Shown here piece by piece: positions 9,361-17,691 of a DNA stretch of 64,000 bases. The first letter of the stretch is position 1. Each line of letters begins with the position of its first letter. This DNA comes from Butyrivibrio sp. INlla21. Its GTDB lineage: Bacteria > Bacillota > Clostridia > Lachnospirales > Lachnospiraceae. Where the stretch lies: the NCBI RefSeq assembly GCF_900116875.1, contig NZ_FPCC01000017.1, positions 1 to 64,000 on the forward strand. The letters are read 5' to 3'. The notes beneath the pieces are model-generated. The model did no database searches and was not told where the DNA came from. It worked only from the letters and a program-made list of their open reading frames with translations. The position numbers and the translations under genes are program-made.

Positions 9361-10362
9361 ATGAGTAAGTTATATGCGATCAGCGGTGTTACCGGTATGA
9401 CCGGAAACGAACTGGTAAGACAGATTTTGATTGACGGAAGCACAGATCATATCCTTGGATTTGATAATTTTTATGCTTCATCAATCGATACGGTTGCAGA
9501 CCATATTGATGATAACAGATTTGAGTTTTTTGAATATGACATAAACAATAAGGAGCAGATGAATGACTTCGAGAGTAGGGTAAAGGCGCAGGCGTCAAAC
9601 TACGACGAGGTTATCTATATCAATTGTGCTGCGGTTGTTCACACAGAGCATTTCTACCATGTTTATGAGACATTTGAGACCAATGTTGAGGGAATGAATG
9701 AATTTCTTCAGCAGGCTATAAGAGTCGGAGCGCAGAAGTATATTAACTGCTCTACATCCGAGGTTTATTCCATGAACTCCTGGAATGAAAATGGTGGTGT
9801 CAAGGAGAGTGATTTCCTTACTATGGCGGTTGCCGAGCATAGCCAGAGAACTTCTTATGCTACAGGTAAGCTTCTTACTGAATTCTTTATGAAGGATGCC
9901 GTTGATGAGGGTAAGATTAAGGGGTGCAGCATTCGCTTTGCCAACGTTTATTCCAAGGATGAACGTTATCCCAAGCACATTATTCCTTTTATCATCAACA
10001 GTTTTAAGGATAACGGTAAGGTTGTGCTCCTTGAAAACAGCAGAAAAAACAAGAGAACTTTTTTGAACAATTATGATAGTTGCAGTGCGGTTCTTGCGCT
10101 TGCATCCACTGATTCGGCACTTGACGGAACTGTGTATAACGTTGCTACCGATGAGGAAATTTCTATTATAGATCTTGCAAAGTTATGTGCATCCAAGATG
10201 GGGATAGATAATCCTGTGATCGAGTTTGAGGGATATCGTGAGTCAGATCCCGAAAGAAGACTTTTAAGCACGGACAAGATCAAGACAAGAACCAATTGGA
10301 AGCCGGTTGTAGGTCTTGATAAAGGCTTGGAAGAGTGTATAAACAATTATCTTAAAGGATAA
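9361..10362 (+). CDS. NAD-dependent epimerase/dehydratase
   Basis: 333 residues, extended short-chain dehydrogenase family. The N-terminal GVTGMTGNE is the glycine-rich NAD loop, CSTSEVYS holds the Ser/Thr of the active site, and YATGK is the catalytic YxxxK. C-terminal features (ESDPERRLLSTDK) are like nucleotide-sugar 4-epimerases and 4,6-dehydratases, though I cannot name the sugar. AAAGG lies before the ATG. It may prepare a nucleotide sugar that receives the phosphonate. It is co-directional and tightly spaced in the phosphonate operon. Confidence 0.85.
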   Translation: MSKLYAISGVTGMTGNELVRQILIDGSTDHILGFDNFYASSIDTVADHIDDNRFEFFEYDINNKEQMNDFESRVKAQASNYDEVIYINCAAVVHTEHFYHVYETFETNVEGMNEFLQQAIRVGAQKYINCSTSEVYSMNSWNENGGVKESDFLTMAVAEHSQRTSYATGKLLTEFFMKDAVDEGKIKGCSIRFANVYSKDERYPKHIIPFIINSFKDNGKVVLLENSRKNKRTFLNNYDSCSAVLALASTDSALDGTVYNVATDEEISIIDLAKLCASKMGIDNPVIEFEGYRESDPERRLLSTDKIKTRTNWKPVVGLDKGLEECINNYLKG

Positions 10363-10395
10363 TGTGATTAATTAGGGAAATGGGTGGATTGTTGT

Positions 10396-11154
10396 ATGAA
10401 GATTGCGATAATCACAAATGCCGGGATATCAAGCAGGTTTAACGAAGGCGTTCCGGAAAGTGATAAAAAGCTGAAGGCAATATTTTATGAGAAAGACAGC
10501 AAGAGTACACTGCTTTATCATCAGCTTCTTAAGTGCTCGTATGCCGATAAGATCATTCTTGTGAGCGGATATAAAGCCGATTCGCTTGGTGAGTATGTAA
10601 AGACGCTGGAAGATGAGCTTAAGGATAAGATTACGATTGTATTTAATGATCATTTCAGCGATCTTGCTTCAGGCTACAGCTTGTATCTGGGACTTGAGGA
10701 AGCGTTTAAATATGAGCCTTCGGAAATACTTTTTGTTGAAGGTGATCTGGATATAGACGATAGCTCTTTTGCCCAAGTGATAGCTTCTTCAAAGAGCGTA
10801 TTAACTTATACTTATGAGCCGATTTATGCCAATAAGGCGGTTGTGCTCTATAAGGATGGTGATGATAAATATCGCTATGCTTTTAATAGCAGCCACGGGA
10901 TGCTTACAATAGATTCTCCGTTTTCATGCATATTGAATTCCGGTCAGACTTGGAAATTTACGGAGATAGATAAGCTTATACCGGCTAACAAAAAGTTTTT
11001 TGACGAAGCAAAAGGTGATACCAATCTAAAGATTATTCAGAATTATCTGGACTTTGGCGTTGATATTGAATTGATCCCGCTTAAGCGTTGGACGAACTGC
11101 AATACGCGGGATGATTATAGAAAAATAGTTTCATACTGGGAGAATGAGGAATGA
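10396..11154 (+). CDS. nucleotidyltransferase-like protein, PntC/MobA type
   Basis: 252 residues. The N-terminus (IAIITNAGISSRF) is a variant of the sugar-nucleotidyltransferase loop that usually reads LAAGxGSR, and VEGDLDID resembles the metal-binding LxGD region. The fold is that of cytidylyl- or uridylyltransferases, as in LicC, MobA and the phosphonate cytidylyltransferase PntC. In this operon it could make a CMP-phosphonate, giving two nucleotidyltransferases with the mutase N-terminal domain. I chose ATG 10396 because GGTGG sits 8 bases before it; a GTG at 10384 is less likely. The stop overlaps the next start (ATGA), indicating translational coupling. Confidence 0.7.
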   Translation: MKIAIITNAGISSRFNEGVPESDKKLKAIFYEKDSKSTLLYHQLLKCSYADKIILVSGYKADSLGEYVKTLEDELKDKITIVFNDHFSDLASGYSLYLGLEEAFKYEPSEILFVEGDLDIDDSSFAQVIASSKSVLTYTYEPIYANKAVVLYKDGDDKYRYAFNSSHGMLTIDSPFSCILNSGQTWKFTEIDKLIPANKKFFDEAKGDTNLKIIQNYLDFGVDIELIPLKRWTNCNTRDDYRKIVSYWENEE

Positions 11155-12341
11155 GAAGTTTACAGGAAAGACTTAGTGTTGTAGAGAAGCACGTTAAAAA
11201 TGATGATATTAAAATCATGATAATCGGACTTGGCAGCGTGGGAGCGTATCTTCTTGATTATCTTATCAGCAAAAACGATCCTGCCATCAATGTGGTCGTA
11301 GTCGGACGTGACGAAGATAAAATGCAGACCAAGGTTAATATCACAAGAGTAGCGGGGCTTATCCGCGGTGTCAATAAGAGTCATATAGAGGTTGAAGGCG
11401 GTGTTGATCTTAATGATATAGCTGCCATTCAGAAGGTTGTTGAGAAGTATAAGCCTGACTTTATTGTTAATTCAAGCCGTGCATATCCCGGACTTAAGTA
11501 TGGAAGCATAAGCTGGGCCAATGTAAGAGCTTATGGAATATGGAGCCCTCTTGCAATCAGATTTACCAAGAATGTAATGGAAGCTTGCGACAAGGCTGAC
11601 ACGGATGCAATCGTTATCAATACATCATATTCCGATGCTGTTATTCCTTGGCTTAAGAGCGCAGGAAAGGCTTATCCCGATTTTGGATCGGGTAATCTCA
11701 ATCACCTGGTTCCCCGTATGAAGTTTGCTGTTGCAAATATGCTTGGTGTTAAGGATTATTGGAATGTCGATGTTATGTTTGCAGCAGGACATTTCCATGA
11801 TGTATGCATAAGTAAGGAAGGCCAGACTGAAGGCGTAGAACTTCCTCTTAAAGTTTATTACAAGGGTGAGGAGCAGAAGAATCTCAATGTAGATGAGATT
11901 TATAAGGCATGTCACATCGCTATGCCTGTCGATCAGACCAGAAATATGATGAATGCATCAAGTAACTATCAGATAATCACAGCGATTATTGATGCAATCA
12001 GAAGTGGTAAGAATCAGAAAGTGTTCACTCCCGGATTTGACGGAAATATCGGTGGATATCCAGTGCTTGTAGGATACAAAGACGGCAAGCTCGACGCTTG
12101 GATCGATGAGTCTGTATTTAGCTTTGAAGAGATGAATAAGGCTGACAGAGCATCTATGGCACTTGACGGTGTTGAAGATGTTGTAGACGGTAAGCTTATC
12201 TACACTGATGCACTTATAGAAAAGGCACAGAAAGCATTTGGAAAGACTCTTCCCAAGGAAGTTCCGTTCGCAGAGATTGAGAAGACGGCGCAGTGGATCA
12301 TAGATGAGATAATTCTTCCACAGACTGAGAAAAAAGGATAA
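11151..12341 (+). CDS. Rossmann-fold NAD(P)-dependent oxidoreductase of unknown substrate
   Basis: 396 residues. IIGLGSVGAYLLDYL is a clear N-terminal Rossmann dinucleotide loop. Later segments (VINTSYSDAVIPWL, GSGNLNHLVPRMKFAVANMLGV, AAGHFHD) are loosely reminiscent of malate/lactate dehydrogenase geometry, but I do not recognise a named family. It overlaps the preceding gene by 4 bases and is followed 12 bases later by phosphonopyruvate decarboxylase. By position it is a candidate for reducing phosphonoacetaldehyde to 2-hydroxyethylphosphonate or acting on phosphonopyruvate. No iron-dependent alcohol dehydrogenase, the usual reductase, is in the operon. Function is inferred only from context. 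Confidence 0.65.
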   Translation: MRSLQERLSVVEKHVKNDDIKIMIIGLGSVGAYLLDYLISKNDPAINVVVVGRDEDKMQTKVNITRVAGLIRGVNKSHIEVEGGVDLNDIAAIQKVVEKYKPDFIVNSSRAYPGLKYGSISWANVRAYGIWSPLAIRFTKNVMEACDKADTDAIVINTSYSDAVIPWLKSAGKAYPDFGSGNLNHLVPRMKFAVANMLGVKDYWNVDVMFAAGHFHDVCISKEGQTEGVELPLKVYYKGEEQKNLNVDEIYKACHIAMPVDQTRNMMNASSNYQIITAIIDAIRSGKNQKVFTPGFDGNIGGYPVLVGYKDGKLDAWIDESVFSFEEMNKADRASMALDGVEDVVDGKLIYTDALIEKAQKAFGKTLPKEVPFAEIEKTAQWIIDEIILPQTEKKG

Positions 12342-12353
12342 TAGGTTATTGCG

Positions 12354-13475
12354 ATGAAAGTTGAGAAATTAGTTGAAATTATTGATTCGGATTTTTACAC
12401 GGGAGTACCTGATTCACAGCTTAAGGCTCTTTGTAATTATCTGATGGACAGATACGGAATAGATCCCAAGCATCATGTGATCGCAGCAAATGAAGGTAAC
12501 TGTACAGCTCTTGCTGCAGGCTATCATTTGGCGACAGGCAAGGTTCCTGTAGTTTACATGCAGAACTCAGGTGAGGGTAATATTATAAATCCTGTTGCGA
12601 GTCTTTTGAATGATAAGGTTTACGCCATTCCGATGGTATTTATCGTTGGTTGGAGAGGCGAACCCGGAATTCATGATGAGCCTCAGCACATATACCAGGG
12701 AGAAGTAACCGTTAAGCTCCTTGAGGATATGGGAATAGAGTCTTTTATCATCGGCAAAGAAACTACCGATGATGAAGTTGTAGAAGCAATGGATAAGTTT
12801 AAGAAGGTGCTTGATGCAGGTAAGGATGTAGCTTTTGTTATTCGTAAAGGCGCGCTTACCGATGCTCCTTCCGTTAAGTATGAAAACAAGAATACTATGG
12901 TCAGAGAAGAGATTATACAGCATATCGTAAAGGTATCTGGTGAAGATCCTATTGTGAGCACTACAGGTAAGGCTTCTCGTGAGCTCTTCGAGACAAGAGT
13001 AGCCAATAACCAGAGCCATAAATATGATTTCTTAACTGTCGGTTCAATGGGACACAGTTCTTCGATTGCACTCGGAGTTGCGATAAATAAACCAAATCAA
13101 AAGATATGGTGTATCGACGGAGATGGTGCTGTGCTTATGCACATGGGTGCAATGGCTGTTGTCGGTGCCAATAAGCCTTCAAATCTTGTGCATGTCGTTA
13201 TCAATAACGGAGCACATGAGACTGTCGGAGGTATGCCTACTGTTGCATCTTCGATTGATGTTGTTTCAATTGCTAAGGCTTGCGGATATACAAGTGCTGT
13301 TTCGGTAGATTCTTTTGAGGCGCTGGATAAAGAGCTTGAAAGAGCAAAGGCCGCCAATGAGCTTTGTCTTATAGAAGTTAAATGCTCTATCGGAGCAAGA
13401 GAGGATCTTGGAAGGCCTACTACAACAGCACTTGAGAACAAAGAGAACTTTATGGATTATATAAAGAGCCTATAA
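12354..13475 (+). CDS. aepY: phosphonopyruvate decarboxylase
   Basis: 373 residues, thiamine-diphosphate enzyme. The N-terminal half shows TGVPDS, VIAANEGNCTALAAGYHLATGK, MQNSGEGN and WRGEPGIHDEPQH, all typical of Ppd/AepY. The C-terminal half has the ThDP motif starting GDGAVLMHMG and ending INNGAHETVGG. It converts phosphonopyruvate to phosphonoacetaldehyde and CO2, making the unfavourable PEP mutase step irreversible. Last gene of the phosphonate operon. The usual partner, an aminoethylphosphonate aminotransferase, is not present in the window. Confidence 0.95.
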   Translation: MKVEKLVEIIDSDFYTGVPDSQLKALCNYLMDRYGIDPKHHVIAANEGNCTALAAGYHLATGKVPVVYMQNSGEGNIINPVASLLNDKVYAIPMVFIVGWRGEPGIHDEPQHIYQGEVTVKLLEDMGIESFIIGKETTDDEVVEAMDKFKKVLDAGKDVAFVIRKGALTDAPSVKYENKNTMVREEIIQHIVKVSGEDPIVSTTGKASRELFETRVANNQSHKYDFLTVGSMGHSSSIALGVAINKPNQKIWCIDGDGAVLMHMGAMAVVGANKPSNLVHVVINNGAHETVGGMPTVASSIDVVSIAKACGYTSAVSVDSFEALDKELERAKAANELCLIEVKCSIGAREDLGRPTTTALENKENFMDYIKSL

Positions 13476-13579
13476 TCTCATTGCCAATCCTGCCTTTGAT
13501 AAATATAATATATCGGTAAACTTATTTTTTCTGATATAATAGGTAGTGATTTCAGATTTTTATGGAGATAAGGAATATA

Positions 13580-14590
13580 ATGAAGAATTCGATTTTGGAT
13601 AACAAGACAATATTGGTTACGGGCGGTACAGGCTCTTTTGGACATTGCTTTACTGAGTATGTCCTTCAGCACTACAATCCCAAGAAGATTATCATCTACT
13701 CAAGGGATGAGTACAAGCAATTCACCATGGCCAATGAGAAGATATACAAAGAGAACGCAGACAAGATGCGTTTCTTTATCGGTGACGTAAGGGACAGAGC
13801 GAGATTTGAGCGCGCGTGTGAGAATGTTGATTACATCATTCATGCGGCAGCACTTAAGCAGGTGCCTGCATGCGAGTACAATCCTGATGAGGCGATCAAG
13901 ACCAATATCACGGGCGCGCAGAATGTTATCAACGCTGCGCTTAATACAGGAGTTAAGAGAGTAGTTGCTCTTTCAACGGATAAGGCGGTTAATCCGGTTA
14001 ATCTTTACGGTGCGACCAAGATGGTTTCCGACAAGCTCTTTATTGCAGCCAATGCATATTCGGGAACCAAGGATGTGAATTTCTCTATCGTTCGTTACGG
14101 TAACGTTGCAGGCAGCAGAGGTTCTATCATTCCTTTCTTCAAGCAGCTTATTGAGAAGGGTGAGAAAGAGCTTCCTATTACGGATTATCGCATGACTCGT
14201 TTCTGGATCAGTCTTCCCGAGGGTGTTGAGCTTGTTCTCAAGGCTCTTGCTGAGGCTAAGGGCGGCGAGACATTCATCAGTAAGATTCCTTCATTCCATA
14301 TCAAGGATCTTGCAGAGGCTATGTGCCCGGGCATCAAGACTGTTGAGGTTGGTATCAGACCCGGCGAGAAGCTTGATGAGATCATGGTAACAACAGAGGA
14401 TGCTCCTTTTACATACGAGTATGACAAGCACTTCATCGTATATCCTCAGGTTACATTTAATGACAAGCAGGTTCCGGATCTTTCGGGTAAGAAAGTTCCC
14501 GACGGATTCTACTACAGTTCAGGTAATAACACAGAGTGGATGAGCGTTGAAGAGATCAGAAGAAGACTTTCGGAAGCTGTTGATCATTGA
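13580..14590 (+). CDS. pseB: UDP-N-acetylglucosamine 4,6-dehydratase, inverting type
   Basis: About 336 residues. LVTGGTGSFGH is the NADP loop, HAAALKQVPACEYNP and LYGATKMVSDKL carry the active-site region, and RMTRFWISL and RPGEKLDEIMV are conserved across PseB/CapE-like enzymes. It makes UDP-2-acetamido-2,6-dideoxy-hexos-4-ulose, the first step to deoxyamino sugars for glycans. The start at 13580 is preferred since AAGGA lies five bases before it; the upstream ATG at 13562 has no ribosome binding site. A TATAAT-like hexamer at 13535-13540 may be its own -10 box. No PseC aminotransferase follows, so the downstream steps are elsewhere. Confidence 0.88.
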   Translation: MKNSILDNKTILVTGGTGSFGHCFTEYVLQHYNPKKIIIYSRDEYKQFTMANEKIYKENADKMRFFIGDVRDRARFERACENVDYIIHAAALKQVPACEYNPDEAIKTNITGAQNVINAALNTGVKRVVALSTDKAVNPVNLYGATKMVSDKLFIAANAYSGTKDVNFSIVRYGNVAGSRGSIIPFFKQLIEKGEKELPITDYRMTRFWISLPEGVELVLKALAEAKGGETFISKIPSFHIKDLAEAMCPGIKTVEVGIRPGEKLDEIMVTTEDAPFTYEYDKHFIVYPQVTFNDKQVPDLSGKKVPDGFYYSSGNNTEWMSVEEIRRRLSEAVDH

Positions 14591-14614
14591 GAATAATATA
14601 ATTGATAGATAGCG

Positions 14615-14648
14615 CCACGTATCTCGTGAAGAGGTACGTGGTTTTTTT
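14615..14648 (+). terminator. rho-independent terminator after pseB-like gene
   Basis: CCACGTATCTC pairs with GAGGTACGTGG (one T-G pair) around a 5-base loop and is followed by seven T residues. It isolates the pseB-like gene from the downstream HipA-like operon. Confidence 0.85.
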
Positions 14649-14662
14649 GTTCACAGAGATAT

Positions 14663-14721
14663 ATTTGACGTGCGTCAAATAAAATGTTAACATTATATTA
14701 TACATTTGACGTGCGTCAAAT
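14663..14721 (+). promoter_or_regulatory. promoter with two identical palindromic operators
   Basis: The palindrome ATTTGACGTGCGTCAAAT occurs twice without mismatch, at 14663-14680 and 14704-14721, 41 bases apart (8-base arms, 2-base centre). The first contains TTGACG, a good -35 box, with TAACAT 17 bases later as a plausible -10; the second lies between that and the gene's ribosome binding site. Such paired sites are typical of an autorepressed toxin-antitoxin operon. The HTH protein at 15535-16320 is the likely ligand. The palindromes are seen; the promoter and regulator are inferred. Confidence 0.7.
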
Positions 14722-14738
14722 AAAACAAGGAGATCATG

Positions 14739-15560
14739 ATGGCAACAATAATCAGAGAAACTCAAGATCTTACATATCTTAACTGGGCACATGCAAGGAA
14801 TTCTTCGGGAACAGCGGGCACTTTTTTGAAATCAAGTGCTGTGATCGGAGGATATAAGAAGTACTATAAGCTTTCTAATTTTGATGCAGGTAAAGGTGTG
14901 ATAGGACATGAATGCATAAATGAAATAATAGTGGATAGATTACTTGATATTTTTCATATTGAGCATCTTAATTATGAACTTATAAATGCTGATATAGAGG
15001 TGGATGGAAGAATTTATAACACATATCTTTGTGCGTCCTATGATTTTAAAGAGAGGGGAGAGAGTAAGGCTTCTCTGGACGATTACTACAGACTTAACGC
15101 TTTACCCGGTGAATCACACTATGATTTTTGCGTTAGAATGGGATGGCGAGATTACATTGATAGGATGTTGGTAGTTGATTATCTGGTTCTTAATAGGGAC
15201 AGGCACGGAGCAAATATTGAAATTCTTAGAAATTCAAGAGCACAAACGGTGAGACCGGCGCCTTTATTTGACCATGGTCTGTCACTTTTATGCACTTGCT
15301 CTTCGGATGAAGAGGCTAAGGCTTTTGATATAATGGGCGATAAGCAGTGCAATAATTTTATAGGGAGCAGATCAACTTTTGATAATCTGTCTCTTTTAAC
15401 TAAAGAAAGTGTCAAGTTGACGGGAATTCTTAAGCCTAAGCACAAGAAAGAGTTATTTGAGGGGATGGACGGAGTGCTTTCGGATGTGTTTATAGACAGG
15501 ATCTGGGACATGATTTATGGAAGGTATAAAGTATATGAGAGTCTACCAAATATACGATGA
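14739..15560 (+). CDS. HipA-like kinase domain protein
   Basis: About 273 residues. It resembles the kinase core of HipA: YYKLSNFDAG near the N-terminus as nucleotide-binding strand, DYLVLNRDRHGANIE as catalytic loop and APLFDHGLSLL as the metal-binding DFG-like element. SSGTAGTF at residues 17-24 could be the regulatory loop. HipA toxins phosphorylate glutamyl-tRNA synthetase or similar targets. Typical HipA is about 440 residues with an N-terminal subdomain; this protein lacks it. The start at 14739 places AAGGAG at six bases; the ATG at 14736 gives only three. It overlaps the next gene by 26 bases and stands behind the twin palindromes. Confidence 0.78.
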   Translation: MATIIRETQDLTYLNWAHARNSSGTAGTFLKSSAVIGGYKKYYKLSNFDAGKGVIGHECINEIIVDRLLDIFHIEHLNYELINADIEVDGRIYNTYLCASYDFKERGESKASLDDYYRLNALPGESHYDFCVRMGWRDYIDRMLVVDYLVLNRDRHGANIEILRNSRAQTVRPAPLFDHGLSLLCTCSSDEEAKAFDIMGDKQCNNFIGSRSTFDNLSLLTKESVKLTGILKPKHKKELFEGMDGVLSDVFIDRIWDMIYGRYKVYESLPNIR

Positions 15561-16320
15561 AGAAAGCCAAATTGATATCGGAATTCTTTTGTATTATGAG
15601 AAAAGTAAGGATTACATAATTGAACTACGGCCTGAGCTGGATGAATGGACTGCGCCGCTTCTTTTTACTGCCTTTGTTAAAGCGGGAATATATACGATCC
15701 CGAGGGATGCAAGTCTTATGTGGGTTATGGAAAGAGTTATTCCTGTTGGCAGACAGAACATTGGCAGTATTCTGTCAACGCATAAGTTAAAAGAATATGA
15801 TGAGATGGCACTCTTAGAGCTGGCCGGTGGGCGATGCTCGCAGGATGGGCTGTGCATTAGGCGGATAGAAGAAGTTCCTGAGTTTGTAAAAGAGCGAAGT
15901 GAACATAATCTGGTTGATTGCACTGCTCTTGAAGGTAATTTGCTTTTATGTTTTTTTGTGGATAAAACAGTGAAAAAGGTCTCGCTTAATGATATCAGCG
16001 ATCATAAAAAAGTAGATAATGTGATCGCAAACAATGATCTGTATGAGTCGTGCGCATTGGGGCTTGGAGGATATTATGTCTCTTTTAATGATTCAATCGA
16101 CATACCGGCGTGGCTTCTTTATGAGAAGGGTCGAACTGTAGATGTGGCCTATGATGACTTCCTGGCATTTGCCAAGAAGAATATCTGTGACACTACAAAG
16201 GCATGTGAGATACTTGAATGCACCAGGCAGAATCTTAACTATTTGGTGAAGAAAGAGGGCATAACGCCGATTATGACAGGTGTTAAGGGAAATTTGTATT
16301 TGAAAAATGAGTTGATATAA
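15535..16320 (+). CDS. HTH partner of HipA-like kinase, with HipA-N-like and DUF2442-like regions
   Basis: About 261 residues. Residues 1-105 contain ERVIPVGRQNIGSIL and LLELAGGRCSQDGL, which resemble the N-terminal subdomain missing from the upstream kinase. Residues about 110-190 look like DUF2442 (a small beta domain ending near IPAWLLYEKG). The C-terminus (TTKACEILECTRQNLNYLVKKEGI) is a short helix-turn-helix. I infer an antitoxin and autorepressor in which the HipA N-subdomain is fused to the DNA-binding protein. The ATG at 15535 is preferred over 15517 because AAGG precedes it by 10 bases. The division of domains between two genes is unusual and rests on visual similarity. Confidence 0.65.
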   Translation: MRVYQIYDEESQIDIGILLYYEKSKDYIIELRPELDEWTAPLLFTAFVKAGIYTIPRDASLMWVMERVIPVGRQNIGSILSTHKLKEYDEMALLELAGGRCSQDGLCIRRIEEVPEFVKERSEHNLVDCTALEGNLLLCFFVDKTVKKVSLNDISDHKKVDNVIANNDLYESCALGLGGYYVSFNDSIDIPAWLLYEKGRTVDVAYDDFLAFAKKNICDTTKACEILECTRQNLNYLVKKEGITPIMTGVKGNLYLKNELI

Positions 16321-16339
16321 TTTGCCGATAAACGATATT

Positions 16340-16374
16340 CCGTTAACTCCTTAAGACTTTCTTAAGATTAACGG
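16340..16374. repeat. inverted repeat downstream of HipA-like operon
   Basis: CCGTTAA at 16340-16346 is matched by TTAACGG at 16368-16374, and two CTTAAG copies lie between them. A bidirectional terminator is possible, but no clear T-run follows on either strand. Confidence 0.4.
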
Positions 16375-16437
16375 CAGAAATTCTTAATTTTGATTCGAGA
16401 CTATTTATTTCCCTCAAAAAGATGATACAATGATTTT

Positions 16438-16471
16438 GGTGTACAGCAAAAGACAGAGAAGGTGTACAGCA
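16438..16471. promoter_or_regulatory. direct repeat GGTGTACAGCA in SGNH lipoprotein leader
   Basis: GGTGTACAGCA occurs at 16438-16448 and 16461-16471, 23 bases apart (about two helical turns), just upstream of the ribosome binding site. TACAAT at 16426-16431 is a possible -10 box. The repeats could be a regulator site overlapping the transcription start. Confidence 0.35.
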
Positions 16472-16490
16472 GATAAGAGGAGAAAAAGGA

Positions 16491-17690
16491 ATGAGAAAAA
16501 TATATACGAAGGCATTTTCTGTAATGCTTTCACTTACAATGGTTCTTACTGCGTGCTCTGCTCCGGGGAAGGGAACGGACACTGCGGAAGAATATGTTAA
16601 CGAAGACATTTTAAATAATGGAGAGCAGGCGAATGACGCTGCATCTCAGGACGCTTCAATTGTAATGGCTGAGAATCTTACACAGCCTGCATTGGAGCAG
16701 GGAGCTGCATCAGCTTCAACTTCAACTGCCACACAGGAACAGCCTGCACAGGAGACACCTGAAGAGGAGAAGGCTCCTGACAGATGTTATATGGTATTCA
16801 TCGGCGATAGCCAGATGGAGAACGGATTAAGTGAGAGAACGGACATTGCGCACTTGGTTGCTGAGAGAGTTCCTCATGCCAAGGTTTATAATCTTGGAAT
16901 CGGCGGAACTACGGCTTGTGTTGAGATGTCTACTTCAGACACTAATCTGGACAACTGGGATTCACCTTCATTTAACGGAATCTGCTACGGCCTTGCAGGC
17001 AAGATCGATGTAGACGGCGTATTTGCCAACCGTGAAGACGTAAGACATGCTATAAAAGAAATTGATCCCGCTACAGTTGATTATTATTTTATAGAATATG
17101 GTGCCAACGATTTCTTCCAGAAGATGCCGCTTGACAATACTCAGCATGACGGCAATGATCTTCATACATTCTATGGTGGACTTGAGAGAGGTATTGCTAC
17201 TCTTAAGGAGATCAGTCCCCAGGCTAAGATTGTTGTAATGACACCTTTCTACGGAATTTATACAGACGGTAACGGTAAGTATCTCGGTGACTCTTATATC
17301 GTAAGTAACGGGGTGGATACACTTGCCAACTACGCAAGAAAGGCACTTAATGTTGCCGATGATATGAAGGTTATCGATTTCGATTGTATGAACGATAAGC
17401 GTTTTGATCTTTACCTTGATACTGCAGATGAGTACCTTATGGACGGAACCCATCTTACACTCAAGGGAAGACAGGTGGTTGCAAGACTTCTTGCACATAT
17501 TCCGAATTTCTATGAAGAAAATGAACCTTATGAGTATTTGGAACAAGATTATATTAAGATAGCAGATTTTGATCCCGAAGAATACTTCATGGTGCCCAAT
17601 TCCGAGCTTAAGGAAGCTAACTTCAATAAACTAATTAGAGAAGGCGGATTCCCTTTGGCACGTGAGCATGGCGCAGCTGACGATAACTAA
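16491..17690 (+). CDS. SGNH/GDSL hydrolase lipoprotein
   Basis: 399 residues. A signal peptide ending in the lipobox LTAC (Cys about residue 22) predicts a lipid-anchored extracellular protein. A low-complexity Ala/Ser/Thr/Glu/Gln linker to about residue 95 leads to an SGNH hydrolase domain with FIGDSQ (catalytic Ser), YGANDFF and DGTHLTLKG (Asp-His). It probably deacetylates or transfers acyl groups on a surface polysaccharide. AGGAG precedes the ATG. It is a single-gene unit, with a terminator following. Confidence 0.87.
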   Translation: MRKIYTKAFSVMLSLTMVLTACSAPGKGTDTAEEYVNEDILNNGEQANDAASQDASIVMAENLTQPALEQGAASASTSTATQEQPAQETPEEEKAPDRCYMVFIGDSQMENGLSERTDIAHLVAERVPHAKVYNLGIGGTTACVEMSTSDTNLDNWDSPSFNGICYGLAGKIDVDGVFANREDVRHAIKEIDPATVDYYFIEYGANDFFQKMPLDNTQHDGNDLHTFYGGLERGIATLKEISPQAKIVVMTPFYGIYTDGNGKYLGDSYIVSNGVDTLANYARKALNVADDMKVIDFDCMNDKRFDLYLDTADEYLMDGTHLTLKGRQVVARLLAHIPNFYEENEPYEYLEQDYIKIADFDPEEYFMVPNSELKEANFNKLIREGGFPLAREHGAADDN

Positions 17691-17691
17691 G

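Noticed and set aside
7270-13475. Aminoethylphosphonate aminotransferase
   Set aside because: Looked for a PLP-lysine motif in every gene of the operon and did not see one.
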